In this document: piece after piece, positions 11,401 to 24,513 of the stretch | Numbering within the stretch: position 1 is the stretch's first letter | Layout: every line of letters starts with the position of its first letter | Source: Nannochloropsis oceanica | Lineage: Eukaryota; Sar; Eustigmatophyceae; Eustigmatales; Monodopsidaceae | DNA: 64,000 bases | Direction of reading: 5' to 3' | Assembly (NCBI GenBank): GCA_004519485.1 | Contig: CP038114.1 | Span: 509,501-573,500 of the forward strand | Translations under genes and position numbers: made by a program | Notes under the pieces: generated by a model | Told to the model about the DNA's origin: nothing | The model's input: only the letters and a program-made list of their open reading frames with translations | The model's database searches: none

Positions 11401-11630
11401 TTCCGCCCTCCCTCCCTCCCTCCCACCTCTACCTCCTCACCCCCCTCCCTCTGTCTGTGCTCCGGCCCGTCTCCTGCATCCTCCGGGGAGGGCTACAGCT
11501 GCCGCTTGCCTTCCTGCACCGAGGGGGCGATGGCTCGCTCACTCCCTATGTGTCTGCAGAAGCAGCAACAGCAACAGCAGAGGGAACGTCGCAGCTTCGA
11601 AACCGCGCGGGCATAGCCCGGAGGGGGTAG
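8426..11630 (+). CDS. NOL9: Polynucleotide 5'-hydroxyl-kinase NOL9/GRC3
   Basis: Five exons (8426-8827, 8956-9525, 9704-10357, 10560-10964, 11106-11630) give 851 residues, all phase 0. The first exon is basic then acidic, as in a nucleolar leader. Exon 3 carries the Walker A motif GGKGTGKST, then YLDCDVGQPELTPSGLVSL, FLGDITPRHDP and LLVNMDGWVRGLGLELM, the signature of the Clp1/GRC3 kinase fold. Exon 5 holds the C-terminal block (VLNASLVGL, YLLTPLPLSVLRPV). In other eukaryotes the enzyme phosphorylates the 5'-OH made by LAS1 cleavage in ITS2 of pre-rRNA. The CCCT and GGGA tracts occur not only in the introns but inside exons, where they read as LPPS or GREG runs inserted between conserved blocks, making the protein longer than usual. 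Confidence 0.85.
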
Positions 11631-12146
11631 GAAGAAGTGCTAGGATGTCTGTCAATGCAACAGCAGCAGCAACAGCAACAGCAGGTACCTCCCTCCCTCC
11701 CTTGATCGTCAGTCTTGTCGGGCATTTCGAGGCTCCTTAACGGGTGGGTGGTGGGAATATGGAAAAATATATCTACCTGTCCAGTGGGCATCATCTTCGC
11801 AGGTGGCTCGTCCTACGATTTAATGACGTCGTGGGGGGGCTAGTGCAGGAGAGGGAGGGAGGGAGGGAGGAGGGGGGAAGGAGGCCACGGAGAGGGAAAA
11901 CAAAACCATGTGACATAGATGCGCGAAACGGAAATAAGTTAAACACGAAAATGTCTCGTAAAAGAATAAGGAGGCAAGCGGCTTTTGATTCATTTCATCC
12001 CCTGATTCCTCCTCCCTCTCTCGCTCCCTTCATCCCCCGTTCCACCTCTCACCAAACGTCATCTTCTCCTGCTCCATTTGCCTACCCTCCCTCCCTCCCT
12101 CCCTCCCTCCCTCCCTCCCTGCCCCCCTCCTGCTTCCCTTCCCTCT
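11631..12146. other. Convergent intergenic space
   Basis: 3' flanks of NOL9 (+) and of the plastid protein (-). Holds GGGA and CCCT tracts and an AAC/AGC-rich stretch at about 11655-11690. No gene seen. Confidence 0.5.
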
Positions 12147-13364
12147 TTACTCGGACTTAAATCCCGCGGCTTTGACCGTCTTGTTCGCATTTACCACCCG
12201 TTTCAGCTCCTTCTTCGTCATGATGGCTATCTCGGCATTTGGCTGTGCCTTGCCATCCACCACGTCGCGCGAGTACTGAGCTCGCTGCAGTAGCTTAACC
12301 CAGGCAGCTGCGCAGGCGAGGGAGGAAGGGAAGGAGGGAGGGAGGGAGGGAGGGCGGGAGGGAGGGCGGGAGGGTCGGAGGGGTGAGTCCACTGACCAAG
12401 CAGATTGAAGAGAAGGAAGGAAACTCTCCCTCGATTTTGGCACCCTTACCTTTCTCAGTCACCATAAGCTGCGTCCCCTCTTCCACCCTGCTGATCATGT
12501 CCTCCTCTTCCTTCGTCAGACTGCCCCCCACGCTGCCTAAATTAAACCCCTGCTCTTTCATCTCGGCCAGGTAGGCCTCCTTCTTTTGTTGCTCCTTGTC
12601 TAGGGCTGCCTTGACCCGTGTGGCCTCTTCGCGGGCCATGCGTTTTCGGTTGACGGCAAAGTAGAGACAAAGGCCAATGGGGATGATGAAGCGACCGAGG
12701 ACTGAAGGAGGGTGGGAAGGAGACAGGGAAAGAGGGAGGGAGGGAGGAAGGAAAGAGAGACAGGGAGGGAGGAGTGAGTGAATGGGATGGAATCTTCAAG
12801 AGAAGACAATGAAGTCAACCAACGTGCAGAACATGCTATGACACACCCGGACAAGTTTGATGGATGGATGGATGGAGGGAAGGAGGGGGGGTACGGGTAC
12901 TTACTGGCAGCGACGATACGTGTCTCAGGTGACATCCGCATATCCCGGTAAGCATGCGCGGGCTGGACGGCCATCCCTAGGGCAGTCACAATAGAGGGGA
13001 AAATTGTCATCTTGACAATGCGACCCAGGCGAGGTAGGACGCCGCTCTTCTGCTGCAGTTGCTGCTCCTCAGCTAAGTCATCATGCTGTTGCTGCTTTCT
13101 CATCATCTGGGGGAAACAGGTAGAGGAGGAGAAGGAGGAGGAGGAGAAAAGGGGGGAGCTAGGAGAGGAGGTGGCCACAACGCTGCGAGTTTGAGCTCTT
13201 ATTCTTGTACTGCTGATGCTGATGGTGCTGTGTCCATTGGGGAGGAGGAAGAAGGTTACGGTGCTTTGGGGTAGGAGCAGGGAAAGCAGTACGAGGAGGC
13301 ATGATGCGGAGGAGAGGACGAGACAAGTCAGGGACCGAGCAGTGGCCATAGTTGTGGCTTCCAC
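12147..13364 (-). CDS. Plastid-targeted single-span membrane protein, unknown function
   Basis: Three exons, 13364-12905, 12701-12450 and 12307-12147, give 290 residues in frame. The N-terminus has a hydrophobic signal segment. A second hydrophobic stretch ends in PAHA followed by YRDMR, which resembles a thylakoid-lumen processing site. Exon 2 encodes one clear membrane segment (FIIPIGLCLYFAV) followed by a charged helix (NRKRMAREEATRVKAALDKE) and the block LTKEEEDMISRVEEG. I do not recognise the family. The arrangement suggests a small thylakoid or inner-envelope protein with its charged tail exposed. Introns hold GGGA tracts. Confidence 0.65.
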
Positions 13365-13816
13365 TTTCCCTGTATCTGTATGGATGCAGAGGATTATATG
13401 TGAAAATCAGCAGTGGCCGCGGTGTCGTGGGAGCTTGAGGCTGAAGCAACAACAGCAGCACGGTAGGCCGCACACAGGACTTCTATCCCTTCGCGCGTTA
13501 TTTCTTGCATTGGGAGAAGGGAAAGTGCCTTAACTTTTTCACATCGTAGCGCTTTCAAGTCGCTTTTTCCAACTTTAGGGTGTCCATCTGTGCGTAACAA
13601 CGTAGGTTTAATCAAGCAATATTTTCGGCCCTGTTTCATGATCATGGTGGCATCGTGGCAAGTCAAATCAGGCTACTCGACAGGTCCCGCGCAGGCGACG
13701 ATCTGAATGAAGTGCATCTCAGCAACATCACTAAAGAAAATGCAATTTTTTGTAACCCGCGATATTTTTTCTTTCCCCCCCTCCTCTTCTTCCCCTAATT
13801 TCAGAGAAACCTTCAA
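13365..13816. other. Intergenic, possible small ORF only
   Basis: A 90-residue ORF on the minus strand (13666-13394) has no recognisable domain and overlaps the 5' flank of the plastid protein gene. I see nothing else. Confidence 0.35.
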
Positions 13817-14931
13817 CTAACCAAAGCAGCAATTGCAGTCAAACGGACATAGGGACGTGCCCCCACCTTTGCCCACGCGCATCGAGTCCGGATCGTAGAT
13901 TGGCATGCCCGACGAGTCCCGCTTCCCTGGTTTGATGTTTAATTGCGTTTGATTGGTGGATGGGGGTATCATCGTGTGTGAATTATAGGATCCCCGTGCA
14001 CGCTGCCCTCTCTTCCATGCCTAAGTGAAGCATCTTATGAAGTTTCTCTTTCGCATCTTTCCAGCCCCATCCTCTTTGCTTTGCTTCACTCCATTCCATC
14101 CTCCTGTTTTCCCTCATCCACATTACTGTGATCCTGTTGCACTTTTCCTTTCTCCCCTCTATCCTTCCCTGCCCCTAGCCCTTCCCCCCTCCCTTAACTT
14201 TACTTACATGGCCGAACGTCCGGGTCGTCTCTTTTTGGATCATACCTCTGTCCCTCTCTCCCCTCCCTCGCCTCTCTCTCCGAATTCTTCTGCTTCAATT
14301 CCTGCTCTTTTTTCTTCTTCTTGATTTCTGCAGCTGCTGCAGCAGCAGCTGCAGCAGCAACGGTTTGTTTGTGGCGGGAGAGACCTGCAAAAAGATCGTC
14401 GATTTCGGCCACGGCTTGGGTGGCAGTTACAGGTGGGTCAGCCTGTTGGAAAGGGAGCTCGGAGAGGTCGGATGAAAGAGGAAGAAAAATGCAGTGCGTA
14501 GAATGAGGTACAATCAAGCGGTACTGCTCAGCGGAAAGGAGGAAGAGGTGAAGAGAGCATTCAAATAGGAGGAATGGAGGGTGCCCCCTATGACGACGGC
14601 TGCCTCGTGCCTGCATCTAAACCCGCTCCCCCCCACAAGGATAGGATGCGCTCTCTACGTTCATCAATGGATCCATACATTCGTCGTAGGCACACTCGCA
14701 CAGTATCCCTGACACACGTACATTTGCCTCTCCCACCTCTGATGTAGTCGTAGCCTTCAGCTTCAGCTTTTTTATCTTCTTTTTTTTTTTCAATTCCCCC
14801 GCATCCTTCGCCTCCTGTCGTTTGATATTGGTGTCTCCCTTGACCTTGTCGTCGCAGGGGTGCTGCTGCTGGTGGTGTGGTGGGACCGCTGCCGCCTCCT
14901 CGGCCTCGACGAGTCCCCGCTTCTTGCCCAT
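13817..14931 (-). CDS. DUF1764-family protein
   Basis: Three exons, 14931-14737, 14442-14208 and 13926-13817, give 179 residues. The start MGKKRG is chosen because the longer ORF upstream has no ATG. Exon 1 is lysine-rich (a KKKKKIKKLKLK run). Exon 2 begins ADPPVTATQAVAEIDDLFAGL, then an alanine run and a basic helix. Exon 3 gives the hallmark of the family, KGGGTSLCPFDCNCCFG, at the extreme C-terminus. The family is small, conserved in eukaryotes and of unknown function; the lysine-rich body suggests a nuclear or nucleolar protein. Confidence 0.75.
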
Positions 14932-15048
14932 CTTGTACCCTGTCTGTGGGGAGGTACAACCTTTGCAACGCCAAACCGGTCTTTCGCTAGCCAACACTGT
15001 CGATACAGAGGCGGTGCTGGTGTGCAGAGTCTCCTACTAATTTATGTT

Positions 15049-15055
15049 TGTGTGC

Positions 15056-15111
<56 letters not shown>

Positions 15112-15114
15112 TGT
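15049..15114. repeat. (TG)n microsatellite
   Basis: Nearly pure TG dinucleotide run between the DUF1764 gene and the BRAP gene, in their divergent 5' flanks. Confidence 0.95.
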
Positions 15115-15267
15115 AGTTTGAATGGGATGCCGGCGAACTAAAATAAAATACAAACAAGCTGTGGCGGCCGCCATAATCATTCCGAGGCCCCGAGACTCGT
15201 ATCTGACCACGGCAAAACCTCTACACACAAACTCCACGAACAGCATGTCAATTCCCGCAACACGACC

Positions 15268-17766
15268 ATGAGCTGCAGTACAAGCCCTTCCGATTGCAGC
15301 AGTACCAGCAGCAGCAGCGCTCCTCTCAGACGTTCCCCTCAGTCGCTCGCCCTCTCCCTCCATGCCGCCCGACACACGGACATCATTCCCTGCCTCACGG
15401 GCAATCCGCACACCGGCGCACAGCAACGCGTGGGTACCTTGCTTCTTCACAAGCCAGTTAACCTCGTGAAGGTGCTCTACGAAGATGAAGAGGGTGGCGA
15501 TGGAGATGAGGAAGGGAAAGAGGGCGAGACGATGAGGGAGCTTACCTCCACTTTCCAGCAAGTCACCCTCCCCTCTTCCTCTTCCATTTCTTCCTCCTCC
15601 TCATCGTCATCGTCCTCGTCATCCTCAGCCATCGCGTCACCATTTTCAGTGACACCTACCACCGCAACACATGCCGCACCGGCACTTAATGACAACAGCC
15701 CCGAAGCCTTGCCGGAAGGCCGAAGTTGCTACCTGGTCATCCTCTCTCTCCCCGCCCACATGATTCCGCGCGAACTCCTCCAATTTGTCTCCCCCTTCCG
15801 CGACGATATTCGCATTCTCCGCATCGTCAGTCACTGCCTTCCACCCCCTCCTCCGCACTCTCTCCCCTCTTATTTTACCGACATGCCCCACCAATCTCTA
15901 GCTGCCGCGGCCGCTGCTGCTTCTAGCACTTCATCCTCTTCCTCCTCATCACCCACCTCCTCCTCGTCCTTTCCCTCCTGCATCTCACCTTCCTCCTCCT
16001 CGTCCTTCTCCGGAGCAGCAGCAAGAACATCAGCAACCACCACAAGATGTCAACCTGCGAAATACATGGCTCTACTCGAAATGACCACCCCCGCGGCTGC
16101 CGACGATTTCTTCCATGCCTTCAACTGTCGGCCATTTAATAGCCTGGAGCCCACTCGTTGCCAGGTGAGCTTCCTCAGGAGCTTGACATTTGAGGGGACT
16201 GCTCCTGCTGCTGTAACTACAGCTGCTGTCCCTGGTACTATCACACATACTGCTGCTGCTCCTGCTCCTGCTCCTGCTGCTGCCAAGGCTGCGTCAAGTG
16301 CTGCTGCTTTACCTGCGGTTGCTTCGCCGTTGGCCACCACCACCAGCGGTAGCGTCAACACCACCACCAGTGACGACAGCAGCACCACGACGAGGACCAC
16401 CAGAAGCAGCAGTATCAGCAGCAGCAGCAGCAAAGGCAAGAGCAGCAAGAAGAAAGAAAGCCGCAGTGGTAAACCTCCTCCTCCCCTCTACCCCGCCTTC
16501 GCCCCCTCCATGCTCCACTACGACATCAGCAACAACAACAACACCAGTACCAGCAGTGATGGGGGCGAGGGAGGGGGAGAAGGGGGCGGAGGGAGCAGTG
16601 GCACGACCAGCCACCTTCCCTCCGTGGCCGGGGGGGAAGAAGGGGGGCCTCAGTGCGTCGTCTGTCTCGAACCACTCGGCGGCCTCCTCCCTCCCTCCCA
16701 TAACCCCCTTCCACAACCTGCGGTCCCTCCCTCCCTCCCCGCCCCCCTTCCTTCGACCTCCACCCCTGTCCTCATCACTGCCTGCAACCATGCGTTCCAT
16801 ATGCCCTGCCTGCGTCGCCTTTCCTCCCCCCTGTGTCCCGTCTGCAGGTACAACCACGACGATACCCTCGCGCGTCATTCCTCCGCCTGTGGCGAATGCG
16901 GTCGTTCCACGGATTTATGGGTCTGCCTCGTCTGTGGCTTTGTAGGCTGTGGCCGGTACCACGCGCAACACTCTCGCAAGCACTATTTCATGACACTCCA
17001 CGCCTACGCCATTGAGGTTCAGACGCAGCAGGTCTGGGATTATGTGGGCGATGGGTACGTCCATCGCCTCCTATACATGCCTCAGAGCATCACGGGGGAG
17101 GGAGGGAGGGAGGGAGGGAAAGTGGTAGAGGTGGCAGACCCGTACACGCGGTCTGACCAGCGGCCGAGGACAACGACTCGAGTATCGGAGGAGGTGGAGG
17201 AGGAGGTCGTGCACCGGAAGCTCGAGAGCTGGGCGGAGCAGTACACGGTGCTGGTGTCGGCAGGGCTGGAGGAACAACGACAACGTTTTGAAGAGAGGCT
17301 GGCCGCGCTGAGGGCCTCTTTCCCTCCCTCCCTCGAGCCCTCGTCCTCGCGGCCTGGGATGGTGGTGGCTGCACTAAAACAGGAGAAGCGTCAGATGGAG
17401 CAGCGGTGTGCGGGGGCCCGGGAGCGATTGAGGAAAGTAAGGGAAGAGATTGGGTTCTTGCGTGAGTTGAATAAGTCCCTGGAGGCGAACCAGGAACCGG
17501 TGGCCGCCAGCATACGCCAAGCGGAGGAAGAGCGGGTGGGGAGTGAGGAAGAAAGGGAGAGGAAGGTCAGGGTGCTGGAAGCACAGGTACGGGAGTTGAT
17601 GATGCGGTTGGATGGAGGAGACAAACGAGTGAAAGGAGGAGGAGGAGGAGGAGGAGGGGAAAGAGGAGGAGGGGAAGGAGGTGGAGTAGGAGGAGGAGGA
17701 GGGGTGGGAGAGGCCCAGGGCCATGGGGTGGCTTCAGCTGGGGGAAAAGGAGATGAAGTACTGTAA
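15268..17766 (+). CDS. BRAP: BRAP-type RING / ZnF-UBP E3 ubiquitin ligase
   Basis: Single exon, 832 residues. The order matches BRAP2/IMP: an RRM-like region from about residue 150 (YLVILSLPAHMIPRELLQFV ... YMALLEMTTPAAADDFFHAF), a RING-H2 finger at about 462-530 (CVVCLEPLGG, CNHAFHMPCLRRL, CPVCR), a ubiquitin-binding ZnF-UBP at about 540-605 (CGECGRSTDLWVCLVCG, CGRYHAQHSRKHYF) and a coiled coil at about 640-780. In animals BRAP retains proteins in the cytoplasm and restrains MAPK scaffold assembly through its ligase activity; the role here is inferred only. Ser-, Ala- and Gly-rich low-complexity linkers separate the domains and a Gly run ends the protein. The RING contains an insert of about 30 proline-rich residues between its second and third metal pairs. 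Confidence 0.88.
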   Translation: MSCSTSPSDCSSTSSSSAPLRRSPQSLALSLHAARHTDIIPCLTGNPHTGAQQRVGTLLLHKPVNLVKVLYEDEEGGDGDEEGKEGETMRELTSTFQQVTLPSSSSISSSSSSSSSSSSSAIASPFSVTPTTATHAAPALNDNSPEALPEGRSCYLVILSLPAHMIPRELLQFVSPFRDDIRILRIVSHCLPPPPPHSLPSYFTDMPHQSLAAAAAAASSTSSSSSSSPTSSSSFPSCISPSSSSSFSGAAARTSATTTRCQPAKYMALLEMTTPAAADDFFHAFNCRPFNSLEPTRCQVSFLRSLTFEGTAPAAVTTAAVPGTITHTAAAPAPAPAAAKAASSAAALPAVASPLATTTSGSVNTTTSDDSSTTTRTTRSSSISSSSSKGKSSKKKESRSGKPPPPLYPAFAPSMLHYDISNNNNTSTSSDGGEGGGEGGGGSSGTTSHLPSVAGGEEGGPQCVVCLEPLGGLLPPSHNPLPQPAVPPSLPAPLPSTSTPVLITACNHAFHMPCLRRLSSPLCPVCRYNHDDTLARHSSACGECGRSTDLWVCLVCGFVGCGRYHAQHSRKHYFMTLHAYAIEVQTQQVWDYVGDGYVHRLLYMPQSITGEGGREGGKVVEVADPYTRSDQRPRTTTRVSEEVEEEVVHRKLESWAEQYTVLVSAGLEEQRQRFEERLAALRASFPPSLEPSSSRPGMVVAALKQEKRQMEQRCAGARERLRKVREEIGFLRELNKSLEANQEPVAASIRQAEEERVGSEEERERKVRVLEAQVRELMMRLDGGDKRVKGGGGGGGGERGGGEGGGVGGGGGVGEAQGHGVASAGGKGDEVL

Positions 17767-18466
17767 AAGACAATATGAGGTGCCATCTGTGCGGCTGACT
17801 TGGCCATGAAAGTGTGAATAGAATGCAGAAAGAAATAACATAGCATAACAATAACGTAAGGATGTACCAAAGCGTGCTTGCATGTTAGAGGTAGCTCACT
17901 TCTGTGCGGTCCGCACCACGGTTCGGCAAGATCATCAGGGTATCGATGGAGGCAGCAAAATGGAGTGTACTTTGGCGTTCACACCCGCACCCTTCTCGGC
18001 CAGTGACAGCGCATCAATGGCAAGCCTACAGCCGCACCTCTCCTCGAGCCGTCCTGGACTGGCTTCTATCCGTTGCCGCACCTTGGCCATGCGCGAGATG
18101 TTAACCTCTGTCACAGCTTCCATTTCGCATTGCCCGCTATTGTGTACACACTGTAACGCTGCATGATGTGCGTGGAATGTGGCGTTGCGGCATGGAAAGC
18201 GCGTCGAACATACAGGCAGAGGCAGGAAGCAAAATGAAGACGCTGCCGGCGCTGCTGGCGCTGCTTCTCCTACACAACCATGAAAGTAGCGAGAAGGTTG
18301 AGATAGTCTTGAGTTCAGTTGTTACACCGTCCTTCTATCTGTGCTATTGCATGTCTTTGAGTGTGCTTTGCGTTCCTTTAAAAAAATGTCCTCCTTCTAA
18401 CCTCCTACCTCCTCCTCCTCCTCCCCATCTCCTCCTCCTTCTTTCAGGCCAAAGTACAACGCAACA
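17767..18466. other. Intergenic with one possible small minus-strand ORF
   Basis: A 62-residue ORF (18123-17935, minus) reads like an amphipathic protein (NISRMAKVRQRIEA, LEERCGC, ALSLAEKGAGVNAK) but I recognise no family and see no upstream exon with confidence. It would be convergent with BRAP. A CT-rich tract and a CAG lie just before the next ATG. Confidence 0.3.
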
Positions 18467-20176
18467 ATGCCTGACAGCATGCACGGCGAGGAAGACGATG
18501 AGTCTTTCTTGGGAGCAGCAGCTCTAAAGGGCGACCCGGAGGAGGAGGAGGAGGTGGATGATGAGGGGGATTTTGGTGACGTGCTGGGTGATATCGATGA
18601 TGAAGAGGAGGAGCAGGAGGAGGATCAGGAGGAGGAGAAAGGAGAAAGAGAGGCTGAGGATGAAGACAGTCACGAGGAACAGGATGATAATGATGAGGAG
18701 GAGGAATTTGAGGGAAGGGAGGAGGGGGAGGACGACGAGGAGGATGGAAATCTGGGGGAGGAAGGCACAGAGGATCAAGATGAAAATGACTACCCCTCCT
18801 CCGGTTCCTCCTCCTCTTCCTCCTCCTCCGAGGAGCTTGAGCTTACCGTGGACGATGAAGGTCGCCTCGCTTTCAATGGCGGCTACGTCAATTACTCCCT
18901 CCGCTCCTTTCCTTGCGCCTTCCCCTCCCTCGCTTCCTCCTCCTCCCCCTCCCCTCTCCTCTCCACCTTACTCCACGACTGTCACCTTGCCAGCACGGCA
19001 CGTGCTCAAGCCCGGGCAGGAGGGGAGTATAGCGAGGGGGAGACCTTTTTTATCACTGCAGTTACAACGCCCACAGCGCAATTGGAGGCCATTGCCCTGT
19101 CCATATTTAAGTTCCACAGTCAGCACGCAGTGTTCGACGGGGCGAGGAGTGGGGCGGAATGGTGGGTGCAGGTCTTGGACGAGGACGACGACATTGGCAT
19201 GCACTTCGACAAGGACTACTCGCTCGAAGCCCATCTTCTCAACATCCACCCGCACCTGGCCACAGTCACCTACCTCTCCCCATTTGGGGGTCCCACCCTT
19301 ATCCTTCCCCTCCCTTGCCCCTTGCGTCACGGCGAGGATCTTTCTTGCATTTTGCCCTGGGCTGGCTTGTCGTTACCGGACGTTGGGAAACACACAGTCT
19401 TTGACGGCCGCCTCCTGCACGCCGCCCCTGCAGAACTACGGGGCCTCTGGAAACCGCAGAGGGAAGAGGAGGAGGAAGGGAAGGAGGAAGGGAGAGCGGT
19501 CTCGAGGGAGCGGGTCACCCTGCTCGTGAACGTGTGGTTGAATCACATCCCAAACTCAGCTGAACGACCAAGCGCTCCTCTCATGGCCGCCCTCTCTCCC
19601 TACTGCCCTTCCAGTCCCCTTCCCTGCTCCCTTGGATCCCTCCCTCCCTCCCTCGCGTCCTCAGGAGGGAAATTCGGCGCTCTTCCCCCGTCCTCCCTCC
19701 CCTCCTCCTCCTCCCCCTCCTCCTCTTATTTCTCCTCCTCGCCTGTGGCTTCGCGCGTGACAGATGTGAGGGTGGGAGGAGGGGTGGAAAGCCCCAAGCT
19801 GGCATCCTGGGTGTTGGGGGGGGAGGCGGGTCAGAAGTATAGGGTGATGGTGCCACTGCCGGCGGGGGAGGGAGGGCAGGTCGGGAGGGGGGAAAGGGAG
19901 GAGGGAACCACAATACGGTTGGTTTTTGGCGGAGGATTGGAGGGAGAGGTGGTGAGGGAAGGCAAGAGGAAGAGGGAAGAGGGGGGGGAGGGGGAGGAGG
20001 GGAGTGAAGAAGAGGAGGAGGAGGAAGAGGAAGAGGAAGTGGAGGAAGAGGAGGAGGAGGAAATGTACGGAAGAAAAAGTAAGGAAGAGGAGGAGGATGA
20101 GAAGGAGGATGAGGATGAGGAGGAGGATGAGAAGGAGGATGAGGATGAGGAGGAGGAGGAGGAGGACGACCTCTAA
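18467..20176 (+). CDS. 2OG-Fe(II) oxygenase-like protein with acidic N- and C-terminal regions
   Basis: Single exon, 569 residues. Residues 1-120 are an Asp/Glu-rich region. The central part (about 125-365) holds an HxD motif (GMHFDKD, about 245), a distal His in VFDGRLLHAAP (about 317) and an Arg in RVTLLVNVWLN about 30 residues later, the spacing expected for a 2-oxoglutarate/Fe(II) dioxygenase; TVTYLSPFGGPTLIL is the strand between them. The C-terminus is again highly acidic (DEDEEEDEKEDEDEEEEEE). Substrate unknown. The acidic flanks suggest a nuclear or chromatin-associated or histone-binding setting, which is inference. Part of the terminal Glu run could reflect repeat expansion. Confidence 0.65.
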   Translation: MPDSMHGEEDDESFLGAAALKGDPEEEEEVDDEGDFGDVLGDIDDEEEEQEEDQEEEKGEREAEDEDSHEEQDDNDEEEEFEGREEGEDDEEDGNLGEEGTEDQDENDYPSSGSSSSSSSSEELELTVDDEGRLAFNGGYVNYSLRSFPCAFPSLASSSSPSPLLSTLLHDCHLASTARAQARAGGEYSEGETFFITAVTTPTAQLEAIALSIFKFHSQHAVFDGARSGAEWWVQVLDEDDDIGMHFDKDYSLEAHLLNIHPHLATVTYLSPFGGPTLILPLPCPLRHGEDLSCILPWAGLSLPDVGKHTVFDGRLLHAAPAELRGLWKPQREEEEEGKEEGRAVSRERVTLLVNVWLNHIPNSAERPSAPLMAALSPYCPSSPLPCSLGSLPPSLASSGGKFGALPPSSLPSSSSPSSSYFSSSPVASRVTDVRVGGGVESPKLASWVLGGEAGQKYRVMVPLPAGEGGQVGRGEREEGTTIRLVFGGGLEGEVVREGKRKREEGGEGEEGSEEEEEEEEEEEVEEEEEEEMYGRKSKEEEEDEKEDEDEEEDEKEDEDEEEEEEDDL

Positions 20177-20499
20177 TTTAAATCAAATTTAACTTATGAG
20201 GCAAGAAGAAGCATTCATAAGGCAAAAGACATGAAGAAAAATCACCAATATGAGAGCAATGGCACCAGCACCTGCAGCCATAGCAGCAGCAGCAGCAGCA
20301 ACACATCGATTCCAACATCATTAGTTTTTTGCATTTCCCACTTTTTTTACTTTTCCTCCCTCCCCCTCCCCTTCCCTCTTCCTCACCCTCCCTCCATGCA
20401 TGCATCCCTGTCACTATGTCATAACCTCCCCCCTCTCTTCCACATAAAGATGTTTCTACCATCCTGTACACCCACCCCTCCCTCCCTCCCTCCCCCGGC

Positions 20500-23334
<2,835 letters not shown>

Positions 23335-24513
23335 GGCAGGTGGAAAGGAGGAGGAGAGTGCGGAGATGGCTAGGATTGAGTACCAAGCACGGATGTCAGC
23401 AGGTGGGTGTCGCGGTGGCTGCTGCTACCGGTCTTGACCGCCGCGCTACTGACCTCCCTCCAGCAGATCCACTACCTGTATTTGTCGGTGATGAAAACAC
23501 TTCCTGTATTTGTCGATGATGAAAAGAGGGGCGTGGTAGGTGGTGGCTTACAGGAAGAGGGAGGGCAGAGGACCGTCCATCATGTGCTCTCATCATCAAT
23601 ATTCTTGCTCATTCCTTCTCTCAGCCAGGCTCTCGCTCTCGTCGAATTGGGTGCACACGTTGTGTCGCAATCGGCGTGCTGCCCGCACAAAAACGAAAAG
23701 GAGACACGATGGTGAGCGAACGACTAAGGTACATCCATAATTTAGAGTTAGTTCAGCTTTACGTGACAAACCATTCCGAGCCTAAATATTTCTTTTATGC
23801 TTGCATGTTTGGCGATTACCTTTCGATGAAAGTGGGCTTGTTCCTTTTTGGTTTGTACGGAGACGTAAATATTAGCCTTCTAGACGTAACAAAGCTCTAG
23901 AGTGCCATAAAAGATGACGAATGCCTGACCTGTCGAATGTAGCCTGCACCTGCTTCCTTCCTAATCCGTGGAAAGTCTGTCGGCCCGTGGGGGAGCGGCA
24001 CTTTTTGGCCCCCTCTCAAATAGAAAGTGACACGTGTACCTCCCATACATCACCAACCACCCCCTAACACACTAAGAGTAATTCTAAAGCGTACATTCAG
24101 CACAATGGGACAAATATTCTACCTGCCTCGTTTTTCTCCTGATCTCTCGCTCTCCTAGAGAAGCCATACCTCCCGCTCTCTCTCCCCCTTCTCCTCTTCC
24201 TCCTCCCTCCTCTTCCTCCTCCTTCATGATCAGGCGACGCAATAATAAGGCTGGGAATTCCTCATAACATACTTTCACGATGGGAGCGCTGTGGGGAAAT
24301 CAACACGGTTCTAACACAGGGAGACAGACGCTTCGGTGAGAGAGTTCTCCTCGACGGCCTACCATCACTCAGTTGTGCGATCACTCAGTGGTGGGTCCAC
24401 AAGTTTCGATGAATAAGGTATAAAATTAAACGAGTTACTGATCAATCAATCGATACGTTTGGAAGTGTCTAGATGGTATCTTATTTTCTCACACCCGGTG
24501 GAAAAGGAGACCA
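23335..24513. other. Intergenic, no gene recognised
   Basis: 5' flank of PP2Ac and low-complexity CTC-rich sequence near 24170-24225. A ~25-bp unit, CTGTATTTGTCG-TGATGAAAA, is tandemly repeated at about 23475-23525. I see no domain in the short ORFs. Confidence 0.45.
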
